A stretch of 64,000 nt of DNA from Triticum aestivum (Eukaryota > Streptophyta > Magnoliopsida > Poales > Poaceae). Both the position numbers and the translations under genes were made by a program. This document shows, piece by piece, positions 45,342 to 56,519 of the stretch. The DNA is taken from contig NC_057811.1 in the NCBI RefSeq assembly GCF_018294505.1, forward strand, positions 403,274,790 to 403,338,789. Reading direction: 5' to 3'. Every line of letters begins with the position of its first letter. Position 1 is the first letter of the stretch. Under the pieces are notes generated by a model, which was not told the origin of the DNA, did no database searches, and saw nothing but the letters and a program-made list of their open reading frames with translations.

Positions 45342-45630
45342 GTTGGAATGGTTTCTCCCAGCGGTCTCCGGGGATCTCCTCGGTGTGGTGTCGTGTGGAT
45401 CTGAGATCCAGTAACTTTAATAGGTGCGTTCCCTTGCATGGATGGGGTGTTATTTGCAAAAATGCCCTGACTTTCCGCATTCGCTCGACACGTGGAAAGA
45501 CGAAGTTATTAGCGCGCAGAAGCCGAGGGGAACAATGTTGAGTCAGCAACCGAATACATTATTTGGAGAAAGGAACCCGCCTTGCAATGCCGTAGACAAT
45601 CTGAACGCCGAACACCTTGGCATTGAAGCC

Positions 45631-45645
45631 TGGTTCGGGGGCTAC
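45631..45645 (+). other. Polypurine tract of Tat element 2
   Basis: TGGTTCGGGGGCTAC directly precedes the 3' LTR start TGAGGG. The G-rich core is in the expected place; its pyrimidines make it a weak tract. Confidence 0.6.
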
Positions 45646-46129
45646 TGAGGGAGTCGTGGACTAAGTAAGGGGTCCTCGGGCGTCCGGCCTGTTACTCATT
45701 GGGCCGGACTGATGGGCTGTGAAGACACGAAGACCGAAGACTATACCCTTGTCCGGATTGGACTCTCCTTGGGGTGGATGGCAAGCTAGGTGACCGACTA
45801 TGAAGATTCCCTCTTATGTAACCGACCTCATATAACCCTAGATCTCTCCGGTGTCTATATAAACCGGAGAGCATAGTCTGGATAGGATAGATTCATTACC
45901 ATATACTCATAGGCTAGACTTCTAGGGTTTAGCCATTACGATCTTGTGGTAGATCAACTCTTGTAACACTCATATTCATCAAGATCAATCAAGCAGGAAG
46001 TAGGGTATTACCTCCATAGAGAGGGCTCGAACCTGGGTAAACATCGTATCCCCGGTCTCCTATTACCATCGATCCTAGACGCATAGTTCGGGACCCCCTA
46101 CCCGAGATCCGCCGGTTTTGACACCGACA
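45646..46129 (+). repeat. 3' LTR of Tat element 2
   Basis: 484 bp, TGAGGGAGTC to GACACCGACA. Almost identical to 37057-37517 apart from one substitution near the start and a 4-bp insertion (GTAA) at about 45667. TATA box at 45856-45863. Confidence 0.92.
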
Positions 46130-46134
46130 CCCGC
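46130..46134. repeat. Target-site duplication CCCGC of Tat element 2 (right copy)
   Basis: CCCGC follows the LTR end and matches 37052-37056. Confidence 0.9.
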
Positions 46135-46663
46135 CTCGTTGCGGAGGCCGCTCTGGCGGACGAAGAATTCGTCTGTCAGATGGAGATCATGACAGAGCGT
46201 TTGCTTCATCGGATGGGCCCGACGCCACCATCACTCGCACGAGTCAAGGAGGAGCCACCGTCGCTGTCTTGCTACCGCGTGAAGCGGGAGCCGACGTCCC
46301 CACTTCGGCGGGTCAAGGAGGAGTCCGCGTCGCCCCTGTGCAACCGCTGCGTCCAGATCGGACGCCATGTCAACGAGGAGCCGATGTCGACCCCGTGCAA
46401 CCCTGGTGTCCAGATCGAAGTCGTTGCATCAAGGGTGACCCCGTGTCGCCGGCGGTGCACAGTCGGTACGCCCGCATTGATGGGCCCGTCACCGCAACCG
46501 CCACTCCATCAAGGAGAGCTGCCGCACACGACCACAAAGGCGCGAGGCCGCATCCTCCAGTACCTCAGAGGCGGCGGTGTCGGCGGTCCCTCGGGCTCGA
46601 GGGTCGTTGTTACTGAGGAGGAGCACGCGGCGAGGCAGCATGCCCGATACGACCAGCGCACGC
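46135..46663 (+). pseudogene. Second part of the split GC-rich ORF (Harbinger-like)
   Basis: It continues the frame left at 37056 (LVAEAALADEEFVCQMEIMT). Three or four repeats built on VKEEP (for example RVKEEPPSLS, RVKEESASPL, HVNEEPMSTP) follow, then a Gly-rich stretch and a charged segment (EEEHAARQHARYDQ). Open to 46663, where the LTR of Tat element 3 interrupts it. The VKEEP repeats look like internal duplications of about 16 codons. Function not recognised. Confidence 0.5.
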
Positions 46664-47134
46664 TAAGGGAGTCCTGGATTAAGGGATCCTCGGACGTTCG
46701 ACCTGTTGGACATGGGCCGGACTGATGGGCCGTGAAGATACAAGACAGAAGACTCTTTCCCGTGTCCGCATGGGACTCTCCTTGGCGTGGATGGCAAGCC
46801 TGGCATTCGGATATGAAGATTCCTTTCTCTATAACCGACTTTGTATAACCCTAGTCCCCTCAAGTGTTTATATAAACTAGAGAGTTTAGTCCGTAGAGGC
46901 AATCATAATCATACAGGCTAGACTTCTAGGGTTTTAGCCATTACGATCTCGTGGTAGATCAACTCTTGTAATACTCATATTCATTAAGATCAATCAAGCA
47001 GGAAGTAGGGTATTACCTCCATAGAGAGGGCCCAAACCTGGGTAAACATCGTGTCCCCTGTCTCCTGTTACCATCGACCTTAGGCGCACAGTTCGGGACC
47101 CCCTACCCAAGATCCGCCAGTTTTGACACCGACA
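46664..47134 (+). repeat. 5' LTR of Tat element 3
   Basis: 471 bp, from TAAGGGAGTCCTGG (the usual TG start appears as TA) to TTTGACACCGACA. TATATAAA at 46869-46876. It is followed by TTGGTGCTTTCATTGAGAG, the conserved primer-side flank of this group. Confidence 0.85.
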
Positions 47135-47181
47135 TTGGTGCTTTCATTGAGAGTTCCGCTGCGTCATCACCAGAAGGTTCG

Positions 47182-48351
47182 ATGGCTCCATCAATCATCT
47201 AAAACAGTGCTGCCCTGGAGGAGGTTTTCCTCCCCGGCCAGATCTTTGTGTGCGGCGGCTTCGCACTGTGGGCCAACTCGCTTGGCCATCTATTGCAGAT
47301 AGACAGCTATGCCCCAGGTCACCAGATTAGTTTTGGAAATCTAGACTATGTCGCTGATATCCGAGGAGACTTGATCTTCCAAGGATTCGCGCCCCCAACC
47401 TCCACTCTGGCCTTAGATCCAGAGCGCACCGCCAGGTCCGAAGACGGGATCCCTGAGCTCGCCGGACTATCTGCGGCCACTAAGCCCATTATGGGAGAGC
47501 CGGGCGAAGAAGTGTCGCTGGCAACCATCATGAAGTCGAACCCTTCTCCGGACACTGGCTCCAAATCCGCGGAGTTAGCATCGTGTGAGTTCGGCCAAGG
47601 AGTCTCCCTCTCGTCGTACTCCACGGGCTCTCTTCTCTCGAGCCAAACCTCGCCTTTAAGCGAGGCTCTGGACTTAATGCGATCCCTTGTCATTACGGAA
47701 GAGCAATGTACGAACTATGCCCAGCCCAGACTAGGGGCTGAGAGCAGGGAATTTCACGTCCCACCCACCACCCACTTTATAGCCACTGTAGAGGACTTAA
47801 CCGACATGCTCGATTACGGCACCGAAGACATCAACGGTATGGACAACGATGCCGGAGAAGAGCAGGCCCAAAACCCGCCGTTCACCGGACGCTGGACGGC
47901 CACTTCTTCGTACGACGCGTACATGGTGGATACACCCAAAGAGAATAGCGGCGATGACAAGGAAGATCCAGTCGAGGATAAACCTCCTGAGATACAGCCG
48001 AAGCGCCGAGTCAGCGGCGCCGCTCTAAATCACGCCGTGGAAAAGACAGCAATATCGGCACAGGAGAAAACAATACTCTAGACGATGCCGAAGACAATGA
48101 AGACCCCGTTGAGCCAACTTCCGAACACGACGAACAGGAAGATGGGCGAGTCAGCCCCGATGAACAGGGCGTAAACGAAGACTCGGAGGACAGCAATTAT
48201 CTTCCGCTCTCCAAGGATGAGGTGAGCCTCGGCAACGAGGATTTTATCGTGCCTAAGGAACCTCTCGAGTAGGAGCGCTTTAAGCGCCGGCTAATAGCCA
48301 CTGCAAGGAGCCTGAAAAAGAAGCAGCAGCAGCAGCTTCAAGATGATCAAG
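47182..48351 (+). pseudogene. gag N-terminal part of Tat element 3
   Basis: ATG 47182 is followed by an in-frame TAA at 47200-47202, after which a long frame continues to TAG 48079-48081 (FALWANSLGHLLQIDSYAPG, YVADIRGDLIF). A frameshift near 48050 and another TAG near 48271 precede the acidic and poly-Gln end (KKKQQQQLQDDQ). Then the target duplication ATATG (48352-48356) and the nested array. The frame carries across the array into 61319, confirming a single gag. Inactive. Confidence 0.75.
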
Positions 48352-48356
48352 ATATG
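48352..48356. repeat. Target-site duplication ATATG (left) of the triple-LTR array
   Basis: ATATG precedes LTR 1 and recurs after LTR 3 at 61317-61321. No duplication flanks the middle LTR. Confidence 0.9.
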
Positions 48357-50042
48357 TGATACGTCTCCAACGTATCTATAATTTATGAAGTATTCATGCT
48401 ATTATATTATCTGTTTTGGATGTTTATGGGCTTTACTAAACACTTTTATATTATTTTTGGGACTAACCCATTAACCGGAGGCCCAGCCCAAATTGCTGTT
48501 TTCTTGCCTATTTCAGTGTTTCAAAGAAAAGGAATATCAAACGGAGTCCAAACGGAATGAAACCTTCGGGAGAGTTATTTTTGGAATGGAAGCAATCCAG
48601 GAGACTTGGAGTAGACGTCAGGGAAGCTTCGAGGAAGCCACGAGGCAGGGAGGCGCGCCCTACCCCCCTGGGCGCGCCCCCCACCCCCGTGGCTCCCCTG
48701 ACCGACTTCTTTTGCCGATATATGTCCATATACCTTAAAAACATCGGGGAACAGAATAGATCAGGAGTTCCGCCGCCGCAAGCCTCTGTAGCCACCAAAA
48801 ACCAATCGGGACCCTGTTCCGGCACCCTGCCGGAGGGGGGATCCCACACCGGTGGCCATCTTCATCATCCCGTCGATCTCCATGACAAGGAGGGAGTAGT
48901 TCACCCTCGGGGCTGAGGGTATGTACCAGTAGCTATGTGTTTGATCTCTCTCTCTCTCTCTCTCTCGTGTTCTTGAGATGGTACGATCTTGATGTACCGC
49001 GAGCTTTGCTGATATAGTTGGATCTTATGATGTTCTCCCCCTCTACTCTCTTGTAATGGATTGAGTTTTCCCTTTGAAGTAATCTTATCGGATTGAGTCT
49101 TTAAGGATTTGAGAACACTTGATGTATGTCTTGCATGTGCTTATCTGTCGTGACAATGGGATATCACGTGAGTCACTTGATGTATGTTTTGGTGATCAAC
49201 TTGCGGGTTCCATGACCTCGTGAACTTATGCATAGGGGTTGGCACACGTTTTTGTCTTGACTCTCCGGTAGAAACTTTGGGGCACTCTTTGAAGTTCTTT
49301 GTGTTGGTTGAATAGATGAATCTGAGATTGTGTGATGCATATCGTATAATCATACCCACGGATACTCGAGGTGACATTGGAGTATCTAGGCGACATTAGG
49401 GTTTTGGTTGATTTGTGTCTTAAGGTGTTATTCTAGTACGAACTCTATGATAGATCGAACGGAAAGAATAGCTTCGTGTTATTTTACTACGGACTCTTGA
49501 ATAGATTGATCAGAAAGGATAACTTTGAGGTGGTTTCGTACCCTACCATAATCTCTTCGTTTGTTCTCCGCTATTAGCTACTTTGGAGTGACTCTTTGTT
49601 GCATGTTGAGGGATAGTTATATGATCCAATTGTGTTATTATTGTTGAGAGAACTTGCACTAGTGAAAGTATGAACCCTAGGCCTTGTTTCAACACATTGC
49701 AATACCGTTTACGCTCACTTTTATCGCTTGCTACCTTGCTGTTTTTATATTTTCATATAACAAAAACCTATATCTACCATCCATATTGCACTTGTATCAC
49801 CATCTCTTCGCCGAACTAGTGCACCTATACAATTTACCATTGTATTGGGTGTGTTGGGGACACAAGAGACTCTTTGTTATTGGTTGCAGGGTTGTTTGAG
49901 AGAGACCATCTTCATCCTACGCCTCCCACGGATTGATAAACCTTAGGTCATCCACTTGAGGGAAATTTGCTACTGTCCTACAAACCTCTGCACTTGGAGG
50001 CCCAACAACGTCTACAAGAAGAAGGTTGAGTAGTAGACATCA
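48357..50042 (+). repeat. LTR 1 of the array
   Basis: 1686 bp, TGATACGTCTCC to GTAGACATCA. GC hairpin at 48638-48692 and a CT microsatellite at 48946-48966, the longest of the three copies. Confidence 0.92.
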
Positions 50043-50051
50043 AGCAGTTTC

Positions 50052-50069
50052 TGGCGCCGTTGCCGGGGA
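50052..50069 (+). other. Primer-binding site, tRNA-Asp type (internal region 1)
   Basis: TGGCGCCGTTGCCGGGGA, a perfect complement of the plant tRNA-Asp 3' end, 9 bp after LTR 1. Confidence 0.9.
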
Positions 50070-50166
50070 GGTTGAGTGCTTGAAGGTATATCTTTAGATC
50101 TTGCAATCGAATCTTTTTGTTTCTTGTTTTAGCACTAGTTTAGTTTATAAAAGAAAACTACAAAAA

Positions 50167-50886
50167 ATGGAATTGAGGGTACCTCATATGCTTCATCTTT
50201 TTAATATCTTTCATGAGAATGATGGATTCCGAAATTGTGCTCAAGTACTAGAAGAAGAATTACATAGAATGCTTGGCATAAAATATGTGAATGATGAGCA
50301 TGATTGCAATGTTGTTAGTATGAATTCTTTGAATACCCATGATGCTAATGATATGCAAAGTCACAAGCTTGGGGATGCTATGTTTGATGAAGATGATATG
50401 TTTAGTCCCCCAAGTTTTGATGAGCAAATTTATTATGATGAAAGCATGCCTCCTATTTATGATGATTATTGTGATGACACGTATGCTATAAAGAATAAAG
50501 ATAACCATGAAACTTGTCATCATGATTTTAATTTTCAATTGGATTATGCTTCACATGATAGTTATTTTGTTGAGTTTACTCCCACTATTCCGAATGAGAA
50601 GAATTTTGCTTATGTGGAGAGTAATAAAATTTCTATGCTTGTAGATCATGAAAAGAATGCTTTAGGTGCTGGTTATATTTTTGGATTAATTCATGATGCT
50701 ACTCAAAATTATTATGAGGGAGGAACTTATGCTTGTAGGAATTGCAATAATATCAAGTTTCCTCTCTATGTGCTTAAAGTTTTAAAGTTATGCTTGTTTT
50801 ACCTTCCTATGCTAGTTGTTTCATGTTCCCATAAGTTGTTTGCTCACAAAATCCCTATGCCTAGGAAGTGGGTTAGACTTAAATGA
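50167..50886 (+). CDS. 239-residue acidic ORF of the non-autonomous element
   Basis: ATG 50167 to TGA 50886, uninterrupted. The N-terminus (MELRVPHMLHLFNIF) is followed by a region rich in Asp, Asn, His and Tyr (DEDDMFSPPSFDEQIYYDES), then a Cys-containing part (CRNCNN) and a hydrophobic stretch near residues 205-222 (KLCLFYLPMLVVSC) that could be a membrane segment or buried helix. It shows no gag zinc knuckle, protease or polymerase motif. It sits right after the primer site, where gag would be. The second copy at 55799-56519 is nearly identical but frameshifted early. Function unknown; it may be a vestige of gag or a new packaging or host-interaction protein. Confidence 0.55.
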   Translation: MELRVPHMLHLFNIFHENDGFRNCAQVLEEELHRMLGIKYVNDEHDCNVVSMNSLNTHDANDMQSHKLGDAMFDEDDMFSPPSFDEQIYYDESMPPIYDDYCDDTYAIKNKDNHETCHHDFNFQLDYASHDSYFVEFTPTIPNEKNFAYVESNKISMLVDHEKNALGAGYIFGLIHDATQNYYEGGTYACRNCNNIKFPLYVLKVLKLCLFYLPMLVVSCSHKLFAHKIPMPRKWVRLK

Positions 50887-53800
50887 GCTAGTCATATTCT
50901 TCATGATGCTCTCTTTATGTTTCAATTCTTATCTTTTATGTGAGCATCATTGAAATCATCATGCCTAGCTAGGGGTGTTAAACGTTAGCGCTTGTTGGGA
51001 GGCAACCCAATTTTATTTTTGTTCCTTGCTTTTTGTTCCTGTTTAGTAATAAATAATCATCTAGCCTCTGGTTAGATGTGGTTTTATGTTTTAATTTGTG
51101 TTTGTGCCAAGTAGAACCTTTGGGAAGACTTGGGTGAATTCTTTATGATCATGCTGTAAAAAACAGAAACTTTAGCGCTCACGAGATTAGCTGCCATTTT
51201 TTACTGAAGAGTGCTTTTAAGTTGATTCTTTTGCAGATGATTAATAGAAAATTCCTCAGGTCTAACAATTTAGTTCCGAATTTTTGGAGTTCCATAAGTA
51301 TACGTTTGATACACATTACTACAGACTGTTCTGTTTTTGACAGATTCTGTTTTCTATGTGTTGTTTGCTTATTTTGATGAATCTATGAGTAGTATCGGAG
51401 GGTATGAACCATAGAGAAGTTGTAATACAGTATATATTACACCAATATGAATATATAATGAGTTCACAACAGTACCTAAGTGGTGATTTATTTTCTTATA
51501 CTAACGGAGCTTACGAGTTTTCTGTTAAGTTTTGTGTTGTGAAGTTTTCAAGTTTTGGGTAAAGATTCGATGGACTATGGAATAAGGAGTGGCAAAGAGC
51601 CTAAGCTTGGGGATGCCCAAGGAACCCCAAGGTAATATTCAAGGACAACCAAGAGCCTAAGCTTGGGGATGCCCCGGAAGGCATCCCCTCTTTCGTCTTC
51701 GTTCATCGGTAACTTTACTTGGAGCTATATTTTTATTCACCACATGATATGTGTTTTGCTTGGAGCGTCAATTTATTTTGTTAGGATTTGCTTGCTGTTA
51801 TTTAGAACAATGTTTTGCATCTTTTATTTCAATAAAAGTGGCATTGATAGCCTTTACTATGCCTATTTTACAAGTCTTCATGTTGCTGTTTGAAAACAGA
51901 AAGTTACCGCTGTTGCAAAAATTCCCTAGAAAAGTCAGAATGTGATAAAATGTTGAAACCTTTTGCATAATAAGCTCTGATAAATTTACTACAGTGGGAA
52001 TTTTCTTTCATAATTTTTGGAGCTAGGGAAGTATGGATCTTGCTGCATTCTTTACAGACTGTCCTGTTTAGGCAGATTGCTGTTATGTTTGCATTGTTTG
52101 CATATGTTTGCTTCTTTAATGATTCTATTTGAGGATAGGACTATTAAATATGCAGAGGCATTTAGTATGCAATGTTGAATAATAATTTTAGTGATTTGCT
52201 ACAGTAGAGTATGATAAGGTTTTTGCATTGGTTTATACTAACTTATCTCACGAGTCCTTGTTGAGTTTTGTGTGGATGAAGCTTTTGAGATTTAGGGAGA
52301 CCGTGATATGAGAGGAATTAAGGAGACACAAAAGCTCAAGCTTGGGGATGCCCAAGGCATCCCAAGATAATATTTCAAGAAGTCTCAAGCGTCTAAGCTT
52401 GGGGATGCCCCGGTTGGCATCCCACCTTTCTTCTTCGACAACTATCGGTTAGTATCGGTTGATCCTAAGTTTTTGCTTCTTCACGTGATGTTTGCTATTC
52501 TTAGAATGTCATTTTATTTTGTTTTGCTTGCTGTTTGAATAAAGTATCAAGATCTGAAATTATTAAATGGGAGAGTCTTCACATAGCTAAATAATTATTT
52601 AACTACTCATTGATCTTCACTTATATCTTTTTGGAGTAGTTTGTCATTTACTCGTGTGCTTCACTTATATCCTATGAGTAAATAGTTGAATGATTGAATA
52701 TCATAAATCTGAAATTATATATGTTTCATATGCTTATCCCATGGGGAGTAATGACTTCACATATAAGAAGTAGAGGTGGTAAATTTATTGAAGGTTAGCA
52801 AACATTGTATTGGTCACTTGAACAATTCATGAAAGAATATTGAGGGAAGAGAGATTTCACATATAGATATACTATCTTGGACATCTTTTTTAATTGTGAG
52901 CACTCATTAAAATATGACATGCTAAAAGGTTGATGTTGGACAAGGAAGACAACGTAATGGGTTATGTTTTCTTATATCTGAAATAAAGTATATTGTCATG
53001 GATCATTCAACATGCTGAGCTTGCCTTTCCCCCTCATGCTAGCCAAATTCTTTGCACCAAGTAGAGATACTACTTGTGCTTCCAAACATCCCTTAAACCA
53101 GTATTGCCATGAGAGTCCACCATACCTACCTATGGATTGAGTAAGATCCTTCAAGTAAGTTGTCATCGGTGCATGCAATAAAAATTGCTCTCTAAATATG
53201 TATGATCTATTAGTGTGGAGAAAATAAGCTTTATACGATCTTGTGATGTGGAAGCAATAAAAGCGACGGACTGCATAATAAAGGTCCCTATCACAAGTGG
53301 CAATATAAAGTGACGTTCTTTCGCATTAAGATTTTGTGCATCCAACTATAAAAGCGCATGACAACCTCTGCTTCCCTCTGCGAAGGGCCTATCTTTTATT
53401 CTTGTCTTATACCTTATGCAAGAGTCATGGTGATGTTCACCTTTCCTTTTTACATTTTATCCTTTGGCAAGCACATTGTGTTGGAAAGATCCTGATATAT
53501 ATATCCAATTGGATGTAAGGCATCATGAACTATTATTGTTGACATTACCCTTGAGGTAAAAGGTTGGGAGGCGAATCTATAAGCCCCTATCTTTCTCTGT
53601 GTCTGATTAAAACTTTGAACCCATAAATATCGCGTGAGTGTTAGCAATTGTGAAAGACTAAATGATAGTTGAGTATGTGAAGTTTGCTGAATCAAAGCTC
53701 TGACATAGACTCTTCCTGAAAATAAGATGAATTGTAATTGTTTTATGACTAATAACACGGTTTGTTAGTTTTCAAGAAAGTTTATGATCTATACTTTAAC

Positions 53801-53980
53801 ATGTGAATAGTTTGTTACTCGATCATGAAAAGTTTTATGAGTTGAGCTACTGTTATGACATATAATGATGCTAGAAAAGGTGACTGAAATTATCATTGAT
53901 CAAACTTGTGCACCTGCTAGCATTCACACTTCATAAATTATTTCTTTTATCATTTACCTACTCGAGGACGAGCAGGAATT
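50887..53980 (+). other. Non-coding part of internal region 1 with repeated 14-mers
   Basis: About 3.1 kb without a conserved ORF. The 14-mer AAGCTTGGGGATGC occurs at 51603, 51659, 52338 and 52395 (also at 50365 inside the ORF), followed at three of these four sites by GGCATCCC arms that can form a hairpin. The region 52860-53770 resembles 25980-26900 of the Athila-like element. Confidence 0.7.
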
Positions 53981-53994
53981 AAGCTTGGGGATGC
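53981..53994 (+). other. Polypurine tract of internal region 1
   Basis: AAGCTTGGGGATGC directly abuts LTR 2 at 53995. The same 14-mer occurs five more times upstream. Confidence 0.8.
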
Positions 53995-55674
53995 TGATAC
54001 GTCTCCAACGTATCTATAATTTATGAAGTATTCATGTTATTATATTATCTGTTTTGGATGTTTATGGGCTTTACTAAACACTTTTATATTATTTTTGGGA
54101 CTAACCCATTAACCGGAGGCCCAGCCCAAATTGCTGTTTTCTTGCCTATTTCAGTGTTTCGAAGAAAAGGAATATCAAACGGAGTCCAAACGGAATGAAA
54201 CCTTCGGGAGAGTTATTTTTGGAACGGAAGCAATCCAGGAGACTTGGAGTAGACGTCAGGGAAGCTTCGAGGAAGCCACGAGGCAGGGAGGCGCGCCCTA
54301 CCCCCTGGGCGCGCCCCCCACCCTCGTGGCTCCCCTGACCGACTTCTTTCGCCTATATATGTCCATATACCCTAAAAACATCGGGGAACAGAATAGATCG
54401 GGAGTTCCGCCGCCGCAAGCCTCTATAGCCACCAAAAACCAATCGGGACCCTGTTCCGGCACCCTGCCGGAGGGGGGAACCCTCACCGGTGGCCATCTTC
54501 ATCATCCCGCGCTCTCCATGACGAGGAGGGAGTAGTTCACCCTCGGGGCTGAGGGTATGTACCAGTAGCTATGTGTTTGATCTCTCTCTCTCTCTCGTGT
54601 TCTTGAGATGGTACGATCTTGATGTATCGCGAGCTTTGCTATTATAGTTGGATCTTATGATGTTTCTCCCCCTCTACTCTCTTGTAATGGATTGAGTTTT
54701 CCCTTTGAAGTTATCTTATCGGATTGAGTCTTTAAGGATTTGAGAACACTTGATGTATGTCTTGCATGTGCTTATCTGTGGTGACAATGGGATATCACGT
54801 GATCACTTGATGTATGTTTTGGTGATCAACTTGCGGGTTTCATGACCTCGTGAACTTATGCATAGGGGTTGGCACACGTTTTCGTCTTGACTCTCCGGTA
54901 GAAACTTTGGGGCACTCTTTGAAGTTCTTTGTGTTGGTTGAATAGATGAATCTGAGATTGTGTGATGCATATCGTATAATCATACCCACGGATACTCGAG
55001 GTGACATTGGAGTATCTAGGTGACATTAGGGTTTTGGTTGATTTGTGTCTTAAGGTGTTATTCTAGTACGAACTCTATGATAGATCGAACGGAAAGAATA
55101 GCTTCGTGTTATTTTACTACGGACTCTTGAATAGATCGATCAGAAAGGATAACTTTGAGGTGGTTTCGTACCCTACCATAATCTCTTCGTTTGTTCTCCG
55201 CTATTAGTGACTTTGGAGTGACTCTTTGTTGCATGTTGAGGGATAGTTATATGATCCAATTATGTTATTATTGTTGAGAGAACTTGCACTAGTGAAAGTA
55301 TGAACCCTAGGCCTTGTTTCACTAGCATTGCAATACCGTTTACGCTCACTTTTATCGCTTGCTACCTTGCTGTTTTTATATTTTCATATAACAAAAACCT
55401 ATATCTACCATCCATATTGCACTTGTATCACCATCTCTTCACCGAACTAGTGCACCTATACAATTTACCATTGTATTGGGTGTGTTGGCGACACAAGAGA
55501 CTCTTTGTTAATTGGTTGCAGGGTTGTTTGAGAGAGACCATCTTCATCCTACGCCTCCCACGGATTGATAAACCTTAGGTCATCCACTTGAGGGAAATTT
55601 GCTACTGTCCTACAAACCTCTGCACATGGAGGCCCAACAACGTCTACAAGAAGAAGGTTGAGTAGTAGACATCA
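53995..55674 (+). repeat. LTR 2 (middle) of the array
   Basis: 1680 bp; same termini as LTR 1 and LTR 3. It serves as 3' LTR of the first unit and 5' LTR of the second and has no target duplication of its own. GC hairpin at 54276-54329. Confidence 0.92.
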
Positions 55675-55683
55675 AGCAGTTTC

Positions 55684-55701
55684 TGGCGCCGTTGCCGGGG
55701 A
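55684..55701 (+). other. Primer-binding site, tRNA-Asp type (internal region 2)
   Basis: TGGCGCCGTTGCCGGGGA, identical to 50052-50069 and at the same distance from its LTR. Confidence 0.9.
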
Positions 55702-55798
55702 TCTGAGTGCTTGAAGGTATATCTTTAGATCTTGCAATCGAATCTTTTTGTTTCTTATTTTAGCACTAGTTTAGTTTATAAAAGAAAACTACAAAAAA

Positions 55799-56519
55799 AT
55801 GGAATTGAGGGTACCTCATATGCTTCATCTTTTTAATATCTTTCATGAGAATATGGATTCCGAAATTTGTGCTCAAGTACTAGAAGAAGATTTTACATAG
55901 AATGCTTGGCATAAAATATGTGAATGATGAGCATGATTGCAATGTTGTTAGTACCAATTCTTTGAATACCCATGATGCTAATGATATGCAAAGTCACAAG
56001 CTTGGGGATGCTATGTTTGATGAAGATGATATGTTTAGTCCCCCAAGTTTTGATGAGCAAATTTATTATGATGAAAGCATGCCTCCTATTTATGATGATT
56101 ATTGTGATGACACGTATGCTATAAAGAATAAAGATAACCATGAAACTTGTCATCATGATTTTAATTTTCAATTGGATTATGCTTCACATGATAGTTATTT
56201 TGTTGAGTTTACTCCCACTATTCCGAATGAGAAGAATTTTGCTTATGTGGAGAGTAATAAAATTTCTATGCTTGTAGATCATGAAAAGAATGCTTTAGGT
56301 GCTGGTTATATTTTTGGATTAATTCATGATGCTACTCAAAATTATTATGAGGGAGGAACTTATGCTTGTAGGAATTGCAATAATATCAAGTTTCCTCTCT
56401 ATGTGCTTAAAGTTTTAAAGTTATGCTTGTTTTACCTTCCTATGCTAGTTGTTTCATGTTCCCATAAGTTGTTTGCTCACAAAATCCCTATGCCTAGGAA
56501 GTGGGTTAGACTTAAATGA
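55799..56519 (+). pseudogene. Second copy of the acidic ORF, frameshifted near its start
   Basis: Same ATG context as 50167. A one-base loss near 55852 and small insertions near 55868 and 55890 disturb the frame; the open frame resumes at ATG 55902 and matches the first copy to the stop, with few changes. The lesions lie in the first 35 codons, so a shortened 205-residue product is possible. Confidence 0.7.

Larger units (their letters stand above)
37057..46129 (+). mobile_element. Tat/Retand-like LTR retrotransposon (element 2)
   Basis: LTRs at 37057-37517 (3' end missing) and 45646-46129, flanked by CCCGC at 37052-37056 and 46130-46134. Internal part: no gag or primer site, decayed protease-RT-RNase H-aRNase H-integrase 37840-41736, a reverse-strand ORF region 42558-45341, and a polypurine tract before the 3' LTR. 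The two LTRs differ by eye at only about one substitution and one 4-bp indel over about 460 bp, so the insertion is recent although the body is badly damaged. Confidence 0.9.
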
